Below are positions 26,806 through 42,100 of a stretch of 64,000 nt of DNA, piece after piece; position 1 is the stretch's first letter, and the number at the start of each line of letters is the position of its first letter. A program made the translations under genes and the position numbers. The stretch lies in NCBI GenBank assembly GCA_026261815.1, contig JAMPIT010000230.1, positions 10,167,001 to 10,231,000 of the forward strand, given 5' to 3'. The notes beneath the pieces were generated by a model that ran no database searches, was not told where the DNA came from, and saw only the letters and a list, made by a program, of their open reading frames with translations. Origin of the DNA: Monarcha castaneiventris obscurior (taxonomy: Eukaryota; Chordata; Aves; Passeriformes; Monarchidae).

Positions 26806-29800
26806 GAGCCCTAGGGGTACCCTTAGAATGAGAAGAAAAGGAAAGAGCTCCACACTAGGAAAAACCCACCAGCCCAGGGGCTTCCTAGTTGGAATTACTT
26901 TTTATATGACAATTGCCAGTCCTCTGGTAAAACTGCCACTAGGTGTGTACGAAACCTTCCTGTCATGAAGAAGAACATTTTTATTCCACGGAGGAAAAAG
27001 ACAGTGTTTGGGAAGAGACAATGTCTAGTCATGGTCAGAAAAAATGATCTGGTAAAAACAGCTCCTGCTTCCTCATCAGCTGGACTCATTTCCAGTATAC
27101 CTGAAGGAAATCTGTTTATTTTACTGACACAGGCTATTTTTCTTAGTCACTTGCAAGCTAGATGTTCTTTTGAGACAAATCTGAAGCACAATGTGAACAT
27201 TCTTTTACATCCCCAGCAACAATCCTGGTGAAGCTTCACTTGCAGCCCAAACAGCAGTTGCAGGAGTTGTAATGGAATTACAGCACAGCTGAATGTGAAG
27301 AACATGATTGCACTTAAAGGGGCACATGCAGCTCTTGGATAAAAATTCAATCTGCACATGTCTGATGGAAAGGTCATTCAGAAATAGCCATGTATGCTGA
27401 CAAAATATTTTCTAGTGTAACCTCAATGTATATTCAACGCCATGGAAGACAGTAGCTATTGAAGAACTGTGAGAAACAAGAAGTCCAAAAGGGAACTATT
27501 TGGACTTACAGCCCACACAGGTCCAGCTGGTTCCTGAACTGTTGTTTGACACAGATTTCATCTTAGCATTTAATTTGCAATTTTCAAGTGAGTATTCATT
27601 TAGTTCTTATCACCTGTAGCAACTACCTGCTTCTTATTACAACACTGCATGGAAGAAAGTGTCTCCATACAGTTATCCTTGCCTTACACTCCAGGACTCC
27701 ATTTTCAGCCTCAGACTACATTGCATACTACAAACATCCACAATGGCTTGACCAAACAGTGCCAATCTTGAAACCAGAAATCTGGGAAAAAGCCAAATAT
27801 TAAAGACAGATCTGCAAACATCTATTCAAATATCTCTATTTAGAGGTCATTATTTTTCTTCAAAGGCTGACAGAAAAATTGAGACTATGTCAGATGCCTG
27901 ACAACAGTTGTATAAGACAATATAATACTGCCCTCTGCAATACATTTGTCCCCTTGATAGCTGATTTGAGTTACTCTGCCAGAAAAGTAACCATCTGGGG
28001 AGGAATTCTTGAACAGCAAGAGAGTACCAAGAGCAGGAACCAAATGATCAGACTAAAACCAAAGTAGGAGTCACTTTTCTATTATGGTGCTTTTAACACG
28101 TTTCTCACACTAAAGTCCAGGATAACACAATGTAGTTTTCTTTATTAAAAATAGTCTTTAGAGACTATACTCTGGGGGTTTTGTGGCTACCAAAGTACTA
28201 AATGAGCACTGAATTCTATGTCATGTTTTTCACTTTTAAGACCCCGATCAGCAAATAATTAAGATCACTTTCTTCAAATTGTCATTTGAAGACTTCCTTT
28301 GACATACAACACTAATCCTTGGAGTATTTTGCTCCACTAGTCCTTTCTTGGTTTTAATTATAAATTTTAACCCTCTCCATCATGCTTATTTCAATCTCGT
28401 GTGTATAAGGAGATTGAAACATCTGAAGTCTGTTGCTTCTCACCACAGAAGGTGAGACAACATTGCCCAAACACCCCTTCTGCTTGCTCAGTGCATTTCT
28501 GCTCATCACCTTGTGTTTCCTGCTATGTGTTATGGTACCCCTTTCTCCTGCCTGGGGTGATTAATAGATGACTACTTTCTTCTCAGGTTTCACTTTCTTT
28601 GGTTCCTCAGCAGTCAAATCTCTTCTTCATAGACCTGGAGAGCTGCTGCCAGTCACAGGTCTTCAAGAAATGCTAACCTTCACTTACATGCCACATGACC
28701 TTACCTAGCCTTTCATTTGATTTTCCTGGTCTTTATTTGCTAGAGCCATACTGCTGTATTTGAACTGGGGTGGCAGAAAAAAAGAGACTGATTCATATCT
28801 TGCTCCCTTCTAATTTGCCAGAGTCTTCATACTTTCCACCTTTTGCTCTTTATTTGGGGAGTTCTATTTTCATGAAGACAATTCTTATCAGCCAAGTTCA
28901 ACGAAGGCCAGACATCTTCCTTACATATCTGCCTTACTATTCACAACAATCCTTCCTTGTATCTGAGATGTCACATAGTGTGGCTCTGATTACACTTGCA
29001 CAGCTGTAAATATATTTTCTTAAATGGAGTTTTTCCTGACATAAACAGATAATTTCATAGCATAGCTATTCACTTTAGCTAAAATAGGGATTTATTATTA
29101 TTTTGTAAAAAGAAGATGCTTTCATTCTGACCTAGATAAGAATCTCTTTCTCTTCCCTTCTTAAGACAACTACGAAAATGAGATTGTAAATCTCCTATGG
29201 AGAAGAGACTTGGACAAATCAATAATTTATGCTATGATTTTGAGAGACTTTCACCTTGAGGAAGTGCCAGCCCTATCGTAATTCTGTAGATCTTGTTTGA
29301 AAATGTTTTCCATTACTAATCCGGAGAACCTTTTTTTTTCTTATTATTTATACAAGGCTCCTTTGATTTTCAGTGTGTGACACTTCAGAATGAAAACGGT
29401 GTCTGCATTAATTAAAAAACGAAGAAGAGAACTCTTACCTTCCTTCCCCCTCACTTAAAATCCAAGTAAAACGCTGGCAGGCAACACTCAGCATGTAGTG
29501 CTCTACTTCCAACCATGAACCCCTTTTATAGATTTCTGTCATTTTAGCTGCTTCTGGCTAAAATCACTGGTTATAACAGTAACTTGGAAAGAAAAAGGAG
29601 CAGAGAGTTAAGAGCAAAATGGGGGGTAGACACACATAGCAATTAAAAAAAAAACTTCTATAAATCTCAGGCAGAGAACATGTCAGCCATCTCATTCCTA
29701 AACAAGACCCTGGCAGTGCCAGGTTTATCCTGAGGCCTTTGGGGGCAGAAAACACATGAGTTTATGCCCATGCACCTCTCTTTTGACCTCCACAGCTTAC

Positions 29801-32800
29801 TAAAGAGCAGACTGCCACATCAACAGCTCACTTCCCCAAATCTCCCACTGTTTGAAGAAATCTTCATCATGACTTGCAGCAGCTCATTCTAGCCACTGGC
29901 TTGCTTTGTCCTAGAGATTGGATAATTAATGGTCACCCATTCTTACCCATTGCACCATAAGTCCAAAGCACTCACTGAAAGAGGGGCAGCATGCCGAAGT
30001 CTGCCCACACAAAGTGCACACCCAGGAGCTGCTGGAATGGCATAACCAACAGCAGGGCTGGGAGCAGCCTCTTGGGATAAGTTCCACATTTCTGCCTCGG
30101 ACACTGAGAGCAGCTGTGACATTTCTGAACCATATCTGGAGACAGCAGATGACCTCCAGGCCTTGTGGAAGTTGTAGAATTTGTGCCTTACTGCTCTATG
30201 CCAAGTAAATTTACTCCCTTACCACTTTATATCAAACCCAATCTAAGACATGACAAAGGGCTAAGAAATCTGGAATAGGAATTAGGGAGGGAAAAAGAAA
30301 TTAAGGGCAAGTTCTTTGAGCTAGGATTTTGAGTGTTAGCACCAACTTCCAGCTCCAGTGGATTTAGACTTTGTTTAAAAAGAAGCACCACTCTGCAAAA
30401 TTTTTACAGCTTTCTGGGATGAATTTGCGTCCTTTGTGCAGATATTTGACTATCACTCCAAAATCTTTCTCACAATTCACTGCTATCACTGTGGGAAAAA
30501 AAATTCTGGGCTACATGATGCTGGAAATATTCATCTAATTTGGTTCACAATCTGAAAAAATATAAGTCCGTATAGTACTGAAAAAAAAAAAAACCAACCC
30601 ACATTTATTTTTCCCAAACCTTCCAAGTCTTGATGAAGTCTTTATGTTGTGGTCTTACATAACAGCACATCACATCAAGCTGGGCACAAATCTAAAACAA
30701 ACTCCAGAAACACAACTGTTCTTCAAAACAGAAAGCATGGTTTTATTCAAATATTCTCTTTTTCACACAGTATTAAAATCACTGTAGGTAATGAATGAAA
30801 TGATAGGATGACAAAGAAGTTTCTGGTCCCTGGACAATTTAAGATTATTCAACCCTTATCTCAAGATGAAAAATAATAACTGTTGGGTTTTAAATAACAT
30901 CAAAATTTGATCAAAACTCCTAGTGCACATCAAGTTACACTGGGAAAGGAAACCCTACAATCTTTAATGATTCAGATGTAAAGAATGGGAGCTGTATAGC
31001 TCAGAGACCCTCCTAACTCTTAATCTCACTTATTCCCTCCCCACTTTCGTGTTAGATTTTTCCTTTTTTCCTTACCTCCTCGCTCCTACAAAGCATCTCA
31101 GATATCCACATATGTACAGAGCATTCATGGCAACAACTCTGTGACTAAGACAAACTGATTAATATGTAACATGATCTTAAAAAATGCATGTGAAATCTGC
31201 AAAAGCATCAACTTAATGAGTACTTTCATTTAGTCCCTTTTTTGCATTGAACGGTCAGTTTATCTAACAAAGAGCCTCAGAATAAATCACTTGTATTCTG
31301 AAACCTAGATAATTTATCTTGCTAAACAAGAAGAATTATTTGAAATTAAGTACTGGAATTCTCCTACCATAGGATGACACAGGATGTGCTGTTTAAATAT
31401 CAGGGCATCCAGGATATTTTGGTGTGTCACCTGAGGCCTTAAAAATGTGACATAAGTGAGCTTCCATCTTAGCAGCCACCAACCAGAAACTTTTTAGGAA
31501 TCTTCACTGCCTTTAGAAGACTGGTGTAGCAATTATTCATTTTGATATCTGGAATTTAAATGTGACTATTTTACAAAATGTAAAACCAAAAAAAATATGC
31601 CATCATTTTTCATGCCTTTGTTATTTCACCTACCTGCTCATTATCAGAAAAGGAATTTTTAAAATCCTAAAGAATCCTTAAAGGGCTTAAAGCATCCTTT
31701 AAGAGTGATAGGGATGGGCTTTTATTTGTGCAGTGGTGCATGATGAGTGTTCATATAGGCAACCAGGGGTATATGAGAACTTCTCATTCAGAAACCTCAC
31801 AGATTGGTGTCTTTAGATATTGTCTATGAAGTGCAACTTTAAAAAGAAAAACATGAAGGAACAATTTACAGTTCCAGTCGGCCTGGTAAGATGAACAATA
31901 TCATGTAAGTCGGGTAGTTATCTCAAAACCTCAGCATTTGCAAACACTAGGTTTCAGAAACCACCCTCCATGTAAAATCTGCATCTGCATGAAATTGTTC
32001 AAGTAATTTTGAATTGGCACGTTCCTAGTAATTCCCAGCCCAATGTTTTTTTGGAAACAATTAAACAAAACTTGTTTAAAAAATAATCTGTTGATGCATT
32101 TTCTCCGTCTCTTCCAACAAATAATTCAACTCCAGAAGTTTCACCATGGTTTTTATAATGTATGCTTTTTTTCCACCTGGGTCATTTCTTACCCATGTGA
32201 AAGTTCTACTATCTCACTTTCTGCCTTCAACAGTTTGAAAACTTTAGATAAATCATTAATATTAAGAAGAATGCCAAAGATGATAGTTTTCTCATCTTGT
32301 CTTTGTTTCTCTTTTCCTCTGGGCCACATAAGGATATTCAAGTCAGCAGAGACAGTGTTGCTGATTTAATATTTAGTAGGTGATGGATTTCACCTCAACA
32401 ATCAGACTCAGGAATAAAAATAGTCTGAATCCCACTCAGTGCCATCCACAAATCCATAGATAGAAACCCAAAGTATTGTACAGCACAACATTTCCTGCTC
32501 AGTAAGCTTGAGACAAGCTGCTGTGATTCCCTATATATACACATATATTCTGAGCTGATGCCTGTCAAACCAGCCCCTGGTTAAGTGGCAAGTATAATAT
32601 AGCTTCCTTTCCCTAGAGGTAACTGTCCTCATTACTGAAGCGAATGAACCCCTAGGTGTATAATAGAATTTTCTTTAAAATATTCATCATATGACAGCTG
32701 ATATTTCAGCCATATTTGGCTGGAATGCTACATTTTGGGGAACCTAGGACTCCATAGTCAATTAACCTAGTATTTTGCTCACCATCTAATACAATTTTTT

Positions 32801-35800
32801 TATCATAAATCATTAAACATTTATGTTAGTATGTAACTTGTTATTCTCCTGTTCAGGACTGGGCAAGACATGCAGACCAGGGTATCTCTTACTGCAGCAA
32901 TATCCAATAAAACATCTGGACTAGCAAAGCTGAAACTTTACACTTTCCCTCTGCCGGAAAACACCAACTTCTCCAAGGTGAGTCACATCATCCAGCATGG
33001 TTCTGTTTCCTTCACACTTCTCAGAATCAACACTTCAGGCTGTGAAAACCTCCTTCTGCCAGCAGGTCTCAGGAAGACCATGGGCAGGCAGGGGGAAATG
33101 ACACGGGGGCCAGAATACTCCACCAGAAATCAGAACAGAGAAGCTATGTAGGGAGAGAAAGAGACAAGTAGAGCAGCAGGTTAGGCACCCCAAAAATTTC
33201 CATGTTCAAACACCAAACAATGCCTCTCCATTCTTACTTCTTTCTTAAAATAAACACTGTGTTTTCCCCTGCCTACTCTTCCCAGTTTTTCCCCTACCTG
33301 TTCTTAATTACAGCCACAAACTTCAGTAGGTCCTATTCCACATGCCCTTTCACTGTATCCCCTGGCAGCCCAAGTGCCTGCTCCTTCTTCCCTTTAACCT
33401 TCCCTGTCCTGTTCCATGCAAGGCACGTAAGGCAGGCACACAAATGAGAGGAGCCCCGCCGGTGCGGGGGGAGAGTGTCACCGACATGCAAGGCTGCACA
33501 GGAAGTTTACACAGCACTTGCTCAAACTCTGCAAGCCTTCCTGACACCAGCTCAGCATTCCAGCACACCAGCATCATTTTTAAGTGATTTCTCATGTGAT
33601 TAGTGCTGTCTCTCCATTCCCACATGCTACTCAGACATTGGTGGCAAAAAAAAAAAGTCATTCTTACTCTCATCAGGACTTGTTTGTCATCAGAATCCCT
33701 CTTTAGTTTTAGTAATTTGCTTAGTTTTAGCCTACTTATCTCATTATGCTGGTCTAATTAAAATCATTTGCTGACAAATATTGTCAGTAATGTAACAGTT
33801 GGCTAAATTAACACGGGCTTAACCTCAGCTTTGTTATCAGCTTAACTACGCAGCACTGATTGATGAGCATTTTAAAGCAGGAATTCCTTTCTTCAGGTCA
33901 AATGCAGAGAAGGCAAAGCTGGAGATTTGAATGTGATACATCAACAAGTCTTACCAGAAGAAAGTCAGGTACAGTTGTGCAGCAGTCAAACCAAACTCAC
34001 ATCTCCACAACTTCCCTTGCAAGCTCGGTCATAAAAACAAAGAGGCATTTGGCCCAGTCTGTTAAAACAGGAGCAGAACTTAATACCTTGTTCTAAAATT
34101 ACTTTTATAAGAGTATATCTTGTAGTCTGATTCTTATTTGCTTTTTTGGCATAAATTGAGTATTTCTAGACAACAATTATTCCTACAGACAAAACTTAAT
34201 TGCAATATTCATCACCATATATGTCTAAATGATAGGGATGCTGAAGTGTTTTACAGTGAAAACACATCCAATTTTAATGAAGTTCAAAAGAAGAAATGTT
34301 TATTTATGGATTAAAGTACACAAAGATCTGCTGCTCATACTTTCTGAAATACTGACAGCTTTTTTTTTTTAAGAGGAAAAGAGAATGCAAGGAAGGAAAG
34401 ACTTCGCATCTTGTACATAGTTGTGGTGAGTGGATCAATGTTCCCAACAAACAGGCAGAGCTCCTGGGTCTTTTGACACTAGTTGAGATCAGATGATATA
34501 CAACTGAAGTCTGAAGACAAAGTTGCCTCTAAGAGGTTGCATCTGCTGAAAGGGTGGAGATGTGCTGATAACCCATTACAGCTGCAGGGGGATGTCTCAA
34601 CATGTCTTGGGAAAGACGGCATATTTCTCTGTTTGGGGCTGAGGTTCGCTGCTGTTCAAATTAAGTGACATCATTTTAACACTCCTAAAGAAGAAAAAAA
34701 GGCAGAATCCAAACCAGAACTGTATCCTGTAGAAAAGTGCTTTCTATTTAGTAGGTTCTTATGAGAAAAAAAAAAAAGAAAAGCATAACTACATATCTAA
34801 AATTAGCCCCTCTGCTGAAGACCTAAATTCAAAACAACTTTAAGAGATCTGAAGGTTTCAGAGCAACATATAAATATAACAGAACTATGAAAAAAAAAAA
34901 TCAAATACTGAGAAAAATCCAGTTTTTGGATAAAATTTTCAGAATGTTCTTCCTCACTTCAGGAATTTGCAACCACCACCTGAATGAGAGCAGTTGCTGT
35001 TGGTCTTCAGAATGGTCCATTAGATGAGGGTGTGCAGAACTATTACCGGGGAAATATCAGGGAGATACAGATTCAGCCTGCTTGGAATCAGATATTTGGA
35101 AAGAAACTAGAAAACTGTGGCTGTGCATAGACTTGACAGTGCTCCACTGGAACAACCAGAACCCAGGTTTGCACAGGCTCTAGCAAGTTAACTTGCGCAA
35201 GAAATCCCAACTGTTTAAAAAAACATAATTCAGCTTGGGGAGCGGAGCAAGTGGGAAAAGGGAAATATAACAGACAGGTAATACTTATTGCTCTGAAAAC
35301 CACTGCAATCACTGACCTGCTGTCAAACCATCCAAAGACAAGAAAATATACAATCTGCTGCCATTATTACAGTCCAGTTCTCTATGGATTCAACCACAGG
35401 AAAACAGTAAGTCCAGAGTTAGGCCTCAGCTTACACTACATGGACAGAGAAAGAAAAAAAGACAATTTTTGCTAAGCCAGCTAACAACACGCTGCCGCTC
35501 CAACATTCTGCCTCAGGCCATGCAGCCTCAGCTGCACCATCTGCCCTGGAAATACTCCAGGGAGGAAAGAGTAGCTGAGGGTGCAACAAGTTGAGGATCC
35601 AGTATAACCATGTTCTGTGCTACGAATTTACCTGAAACCTCACCTCCACAGTTCCTGTTTCTTGTTCTCAGACACCTACTTTGTTAAATTGTTATTTTTG
35701 ATGTGTCCTCCTCTATCCAAATGTCTTAATTACTTGTTTCCCTCTAAGTGCTGGTTTCATATGCCTTTCCAGTGTGTAACCTTGTCCCTGAATTCACAAG

Positions 35801-38800
35801 GGACAGCATCCTGGGTAACAGCATAGTGAAATGCCACTTACAATGGAGGCATTAGGCACCAGAAATAAAACACAAGTCGAGATTGTTTTTAAGACCAGTA
35901 AAACCCCCTCCAAGATCTTGTGACATCAGTTATCAGAAACAGAGATAAAACGCTTTTCCTATTTTCAGCAGTAACATTCCCATTGATTTTATCATTGCAA
36001 GATATGCCCCTGTTCACTGAAACAAATCACTGGTGTATTAATGCAGTCAGGAAGAAGTGGCCTCCAGCAAAGCAATTTCTTCTCTTTGGGTTCTGAGGAG
36101 TAATAGTAAAAAGATCTGTCCCTTCAATCTGTATCTCAGTCAAGTCATGCACTAAGAGGTGTAAGGTTCTGGATCACACTCTTTTGTTTCCCTTTCCTTG
36201 ACACCTCACCATGCTTCCCATTTTGTTTATACATTTCCATTTCATTCCTGACATGCAAAAGTTGCCAGCTTTATATAAGGCCATAATGCAAAGACGTGTG
36301 GGCTTTCTGAAGGTAGACAGTGTTAGCTAAGGAATGAAATGCAGTGGTCTCCTAGGGGGAAGAAGGCAGTATGAATCAGCTGCAGGCTTAATGTGAAAAC
36401 TCCATTTTGGATAATGGATCAGGGAGCAGATTGGGGCTGTTTATGTGCGAATCTACAAATTCAGGTGGAGAATGTGACTATTGTGCTGGCAGTGCAACAA
36501 GACACACTCGCTTTGCAATGCTCATTCACAAGAGAGAAAAAATAAGAGTGACTTGTGAGCTGCCCTGCCTCAACCTGCACAGCAGAGGAGCTGTGGCTGT
36601 CCCCTTGTTACACCCTGTACACCCTAACACCCCTTCTAGTGACCTCAGATGCAGCAATTCCCTTGGGGTATCTCCACATCAGGCCAGAAAATGCTCCTGA
36701 CAGTGCAGAGACTGTTGTCCTAAAACCCCTCCATGCCCCCCAGCTGTACACATCTCTATGTGACAGGGATGGATCCCAAGGTCTGAGAGTACACCTGAAA
36801 TATTTTGCTACTGTCATCAATGTCAAATCTTAAATTGCCTTGAGCGGGAGCAGGATAGGAACCTTGCACGGCCTCACATGAGTTGCTGAACGGAAAATGT
36901 GCATTACCTGGAAACTGCCTTCAAAACCCATTTTAAAAAGAGACTTTGGAAAATTCTGACATTGTTTTCGTCTTTACAGATGGATTTAAAAAGACACCTG
37001 AAAATAATTTATAAAGCTGCCTATGTTTTTTACATAAATATACATTATTTTCTGCTTTTCTATACCCAAATCCTGATTATTTCCACTGGTCTTTCTGCTC
37101 TGCAGGCAAGCACTGCTTCTCTGCTGCTAGCTCATCACATCCCCAAGGTAAAGGCAGGACCTGTTCTTACATGTTGAAAACTAGCACAGAGCAGAATTTA
37201 ATGATCAGAAAAGTACATATTACACAGGCAACTGCAAACATTTCAGTGCTCAGGATTTTGAAGGAAGTTATTTCTGTAGTACGGTTATGTGGAAAGTTTT
37301 CTGAAATAATCACATGTATATTTGGATCTGTCCTTGGGACCTGGATGTCCAGCAGATGGATTACAAAATCTGACTTGCAACTCTTTTATTATCAGTGCTT
37401 ACCACTGCCTAATCCATGTCCTCTGACATCTCTGGTAGAATCCTATCATCAGTTCAGGGAACACAAATACCCAGCAGACTAGAAAGGATACAGGTGTTCA
37501 AACACTGCAGGAGATAAAGTCAAATTTCCTAGGCCAGGGAAGAATGTAAGGAGAAATGAAGGAGAAGGAACAAGCAAAATGTCCTCTTGCAGCAGGTCCA
37601 TGTGGGTGTGGCACATCCCTCCCCTTCACTCACAGTCGGTTTGCAGACTGAAGCCACTGTTACCTCCTTTCTGCTCCTGGAGAGGGACATGCAGCTTCAC
37701 ATGACCTCCGTCAATGAACATCAAACATGCCGTGAGGTTCAGAAAGGTAACTGTGGGGGGGGGAAGGAGAAAGCAGCATAAAAATACTCTCTCAGAATAG
37801 AGCAGGTCAGGAGAGCAGTCAGAGGATGCAGATCCAGCCATTCTTTGGCAGTTCTTACTCAGTGGTATTTATCCCCTGAGGGCCCTTTGGCAGCTTCTGC
37901 TGAAGTGACCCATTTGTTGCAGCACATATCCAGGGAGCATGACCTGGTGCCACCACACCAGCACCAGCTTGGCACAATTTCAGATATATCATAGAGCAGA
38001 AGAGTGAATCAAGCAGGGAGACTTAATTTTTATTCCTTAAAGGGGGAAGACATTAGGAAAAGCTACCTGTAATGACTCTGTCCTCAGCATACATGGAGGA
38101 GTTTACAAGGGCTTTGCTCTCCATAAACATATTTAGAGGGAGAAAGTTACCAGTTTGGCATATTTTGCCAACAGCGTGACCAGCTCATATTTCACTGTAT
38201 TTTTCACAGGCACAATGTGCAAAAGGCAGACATCTGGCCACCTGAACAAAGTAAGACAGAGATGTCCTGTGACACTACAGGGTACTCCTCAGAAAAACCT
38301 ATTAGGAGGTTCAGAGGCTGGAGGAGGAGACCCCCTGCTCACAGCAAGCTGGCTTTCCTCTCCTGTGATCATACCAGAACACTGCAGACTGTGTCTATGG
38401 CTTTCCATGCATGCAAAAAACAATGCCAAGGACTCTTTTAAGATAACAGTCTCACCAAGTGCAGTCAAGAGCTTAATGAAGGCAGCTTTCACAGATCAAG
38501 TGAAGAGCTCTGGACACAATCCAGAAGAGGATGTTGGGAAGTAAATTACTGCACTGACAATAAATTGGGTTCCTATCTCCAAATTTTAAAGTATTTATTT
38601 GTATTTTGTGGCTATTTCCCTCTGTAACAGCCAAGAAATATGAAGGGACTCTGCACAGAAAATTATAATAGTTCCTTTACAATGTGAATCTGAAACTCCC
38701 ATTTCTCACATTTCCATCCTTATGATGGAGATTCACAGTCCCAAATCCTTCCATTAAATTACTAACCAAAATAATGCTATTGCAATTAGTACAAACAGTA

Positions 38801-39069
38801 CAACAAAGTCTGTGCAAGTTTAGATGCAATTTAAAAAGTACATTTATTAGTATGTACCAGATGTTTTTTAACTTATCTAACCATCTTAAATAAACAGCAT
38901 TGGTCAACTACCTATATTTAAAAACAATACTACCCATAACACAAATGGTAGTATCCAGATTATGACAGGCACTGAAATCTGTGAACCAGGTTTCCAGGTT
39001 CCTGCAGGTGGAGATCAATATGGCCAGCCAGTCACAGCAAAAATCTGCACAGAACACAACCACAGCATC

Positions 39070-39184
39070 AGGCCAGGCTGGATGGGGCTTTGAGAAGCCT
39101 GGGACAGCAGAATATGTCTCTGCCCATGCAGGCAGGGTGGAAGTCCCTTCCCACCCAAACTGTTCTATGATTCTATGATTCTAT
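39070..39184 (+). mobile_element. CR1 LINE 3' end fragment
   Basis: GGCCAGGCTGGATGGGGCTT, then GCCCATGCAGGCAGGGTGG, AAGTCCCTTCCCACCCAAAC and three ATTCTATG-like terminal repeats mark a CR1 tail. The terminal octamer repeats are well kept. Confidence 0.92.
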
Positions 39185-42100
39185 CAGTAACTTTCCTTTT
39201 CTTTGCTGACCTTTTACATCTGTCTATTCCTTTAGGATCTACTGCTTTTAAGGACAAATTTTATTCTACTGTAGGGAAAAACTATTCTTTTCCCTAATGG
39301 GAATAATCTGTAGCAACCACTAGTCATCTTTTTAAGAGATGTCCATTCAAAGGCATGTTCCAGAGACTCACATTAATCGCATGAAAAAACAGTAATCTCT
39401 GGCATACTGCAAATGCACTCAATGCTTGACATTTTTATGATTATGCTAATGTTGTGACATTTGATGTGCTTGTTTTTGAAAAAACATCATGCAATTAAGT
39501 TCTCTGAAAGAAAACCAGAACTAAACAGATCAATCACTGAGAAGGCAGAAAGAATGAAAACTGCTTCTACCATCTTTAGAAACAAATGCCTGCTAGTCGA
39601 TGGCAAACATTTGAACTAGATATTTCAGATTTGTCAGTTTTACTCTGAAAGTAAAAAGCACTGATAGGGTGACTTTCAATTTTTAGCACAAGCAGTGGCT
39701 TCACTTTCACCTCTTCCCTCTACCTTTGAAGTATAATGGCATTTGTCGTAAAATGACTCTTTCTATCACTGAAAAAATTACAACTCTTAGAAAATTATTA
39801 CTTCCCCTTAGACAATTCCAAAATAGGCATAACCCAGTTAGGTCATGGAACCTTGCTTTTAACTTCATCCCCTTTTAAAACATGTTGTCTGCTTCAGTTA
39901 TATCCCAAATTAAAGTAGGAGAGAGATAAGATTTATAAATGCTAATATAAATAATTTCATAATTCCTCTCTCCCACCTACAGATCCAATGATTAACAGGA
40001 AGAACCGGAGAACTAAAAGATGCTCTACTGAAACAGCAGTGTTTGATGGCAGGAAGGCTGCATGGATCCGAGCTGTGGAGTCAAGAAGAAATACAGAAGA
40101 GCAACAGACACTGGAGGAGAACCACAGGGGGATCCAACTGCTTATTTTTGGTACAAAGCTACAGAAGACATAAGAAATGGCTAAAAGTTAACTACAGCAA
40201 TGCTAAGAAGCAAAATCCATCTCCTCCGCCAGATCCTTGGAAGCAGTTGCTCACTGAAAAACCTGAAGTCCACCGAAGGGCCAAGCAAACTCTTGAAGCA
40301 GATTAAAAGCACATTCATAACCTCAGGGACTGTATATATTTAATCTCTTGTTAAAGACAAGTACTAGTCAGATTGAGTTTAAAAATAAATCTAACTTGAT
40401 GGAGATTTAGTATTGATGAAATAGAGAATCACCTTAATTCCAAGAAATTCAATTCCTTACATAATACATAATCAAGGCAATATTAGCAAGCTTAGGAAAC
40501 TGCAAAAAGGGACTACAAAAAGGTGTTCAATCAAAAAAATTGAACTCATGGTCAATTATTGGCAAATCCTGAGTTAAACTCTGGAAAGGAAATTATAAAG
40601 AGGACTTAGAAAACTGTTGGAGCAGTTTCAGCTCTTTTCCTTGAGCCAGTGCAAGATAACAAATTTAAGTTAAAGAATTGGTCTGAAATTCAAGGGAAGA
40701 AATAAAAAGGGTATTCAAAATCAAAAGGAATGAACCAGCAAAACACAAAGCCTAAGAAAATAATCTTCAGGAGACTCAGAGACTGCCACACCTTTTCTGT
40801 TTCTAATAAAATGTGTACACCTGAACTTTATTGATGTTCTCAGTATTTGGCTTTTTTCAGATACATGCACATTAACAATGTAGAGCCACTTGACCTACAG
40901 AAAGATCTCCTTGTGTGATTGACATGGCAACAGATGCAGCATTTCTCAAACAGAAATGATGATTAGTGGGTCCCCCTTTTGCCACCTCTCCAGTATGGCA
41001 TTAACCTTTCCTGAGTTACTTTCCTACAGCGTAAAAGTAAGCCAAAAGCTTCCCAGATCAAACATCCTTTGCTTGGAATGTTTTATCTTGGAGACACCTC
41101 AATATCCCAAGTATTTCTGTCCTTGGTCATAGTCTCCAACAGACACTTTCTGCTTTTGCTGGCTGCAAAGTCTTTGAGAAAGCTGACCCACTGGCTAGTG
41201 GTAGTCAGAAGGGAAACAAAATCTGAGGGAGAGAGTGTTTCTTCCCACTGAACTAAGTCCCTTAGGTAGGTCTATGCCAACGTATGAGCCCAGCTACAAA
41301 CACACTGCTCACCTGCAGGTATGCACTTAGCAGAAATATACCCCAAAATCTTAAGCTTTTAAGGATGGCAATTAGCTTTTCAGTATAGACCAGTGTCTCA
41401 GCTACATGACCTGTAAAGACCAAGACTGAACCAGACCAAACATACTACAGCCTATTTTATCCAGCTGGGACCAAACTGTAAATGCTTTGGTTAGATTTCA
41501 TCTTATTTAATCCCCTGGAGTATAGATGTCTATATCTGAACTAGTTAATCTGCATTGTTTTGGGGGTTTTTTAAGTTAAAGAAGAAAAACAAGCATTTAA
41601 AGGTGATTCATCTGACCTATTTTTGCTGATCTACACTACAATGAGATCAATCACAAATTTTGTTAAGTCAAACGACTCAATCTCTGTCTGACTTGATAAA
41701 CAGAACATAATTATTTGCTTAGAAATTCTGAACACAATGCAGTCTTCTGCTGACTATGGAGACAAGACACTGCAGACTACTAGACTCAGTACACCTAAAT
41801 TATTCTTCTCCTAGCATTCCACATATTCCCTGCGATGAAGCTACTTTGTTTTCCACCACTAAAGAGAACCTTTGGCTTTTTTCCATATTATCTTCCTCAT
41901 CTAATTTTTCGTAATGCAGAGAAGTAAAATATTTTGCTTAAATATTTTCTTCAACCTTTGAGAATCCAAATCAGAAATGGAAGTGTGCCTAAGGCATTCA
42001 CTCTTGAATATCTGGATATTATAGGTTCTACTAGATACAAAAAGTGCCAAATCTGAATCTTGGTTTGAATTCATTTTCCTAGCAAAGATCTATTACTAGA

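Larger units (their letters stand above)
23111..39069. other. Long anonymous stretch, about 16 kb
   Basis: No host exon could be supported on either strand; the longest open frames are little over 100 codons and have no motif. It includes the CA run (24558-24573) and a possible ancient repeat relic (26736-26805). Intron or intergenic DNA are both possible. Confidence 0.6.
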
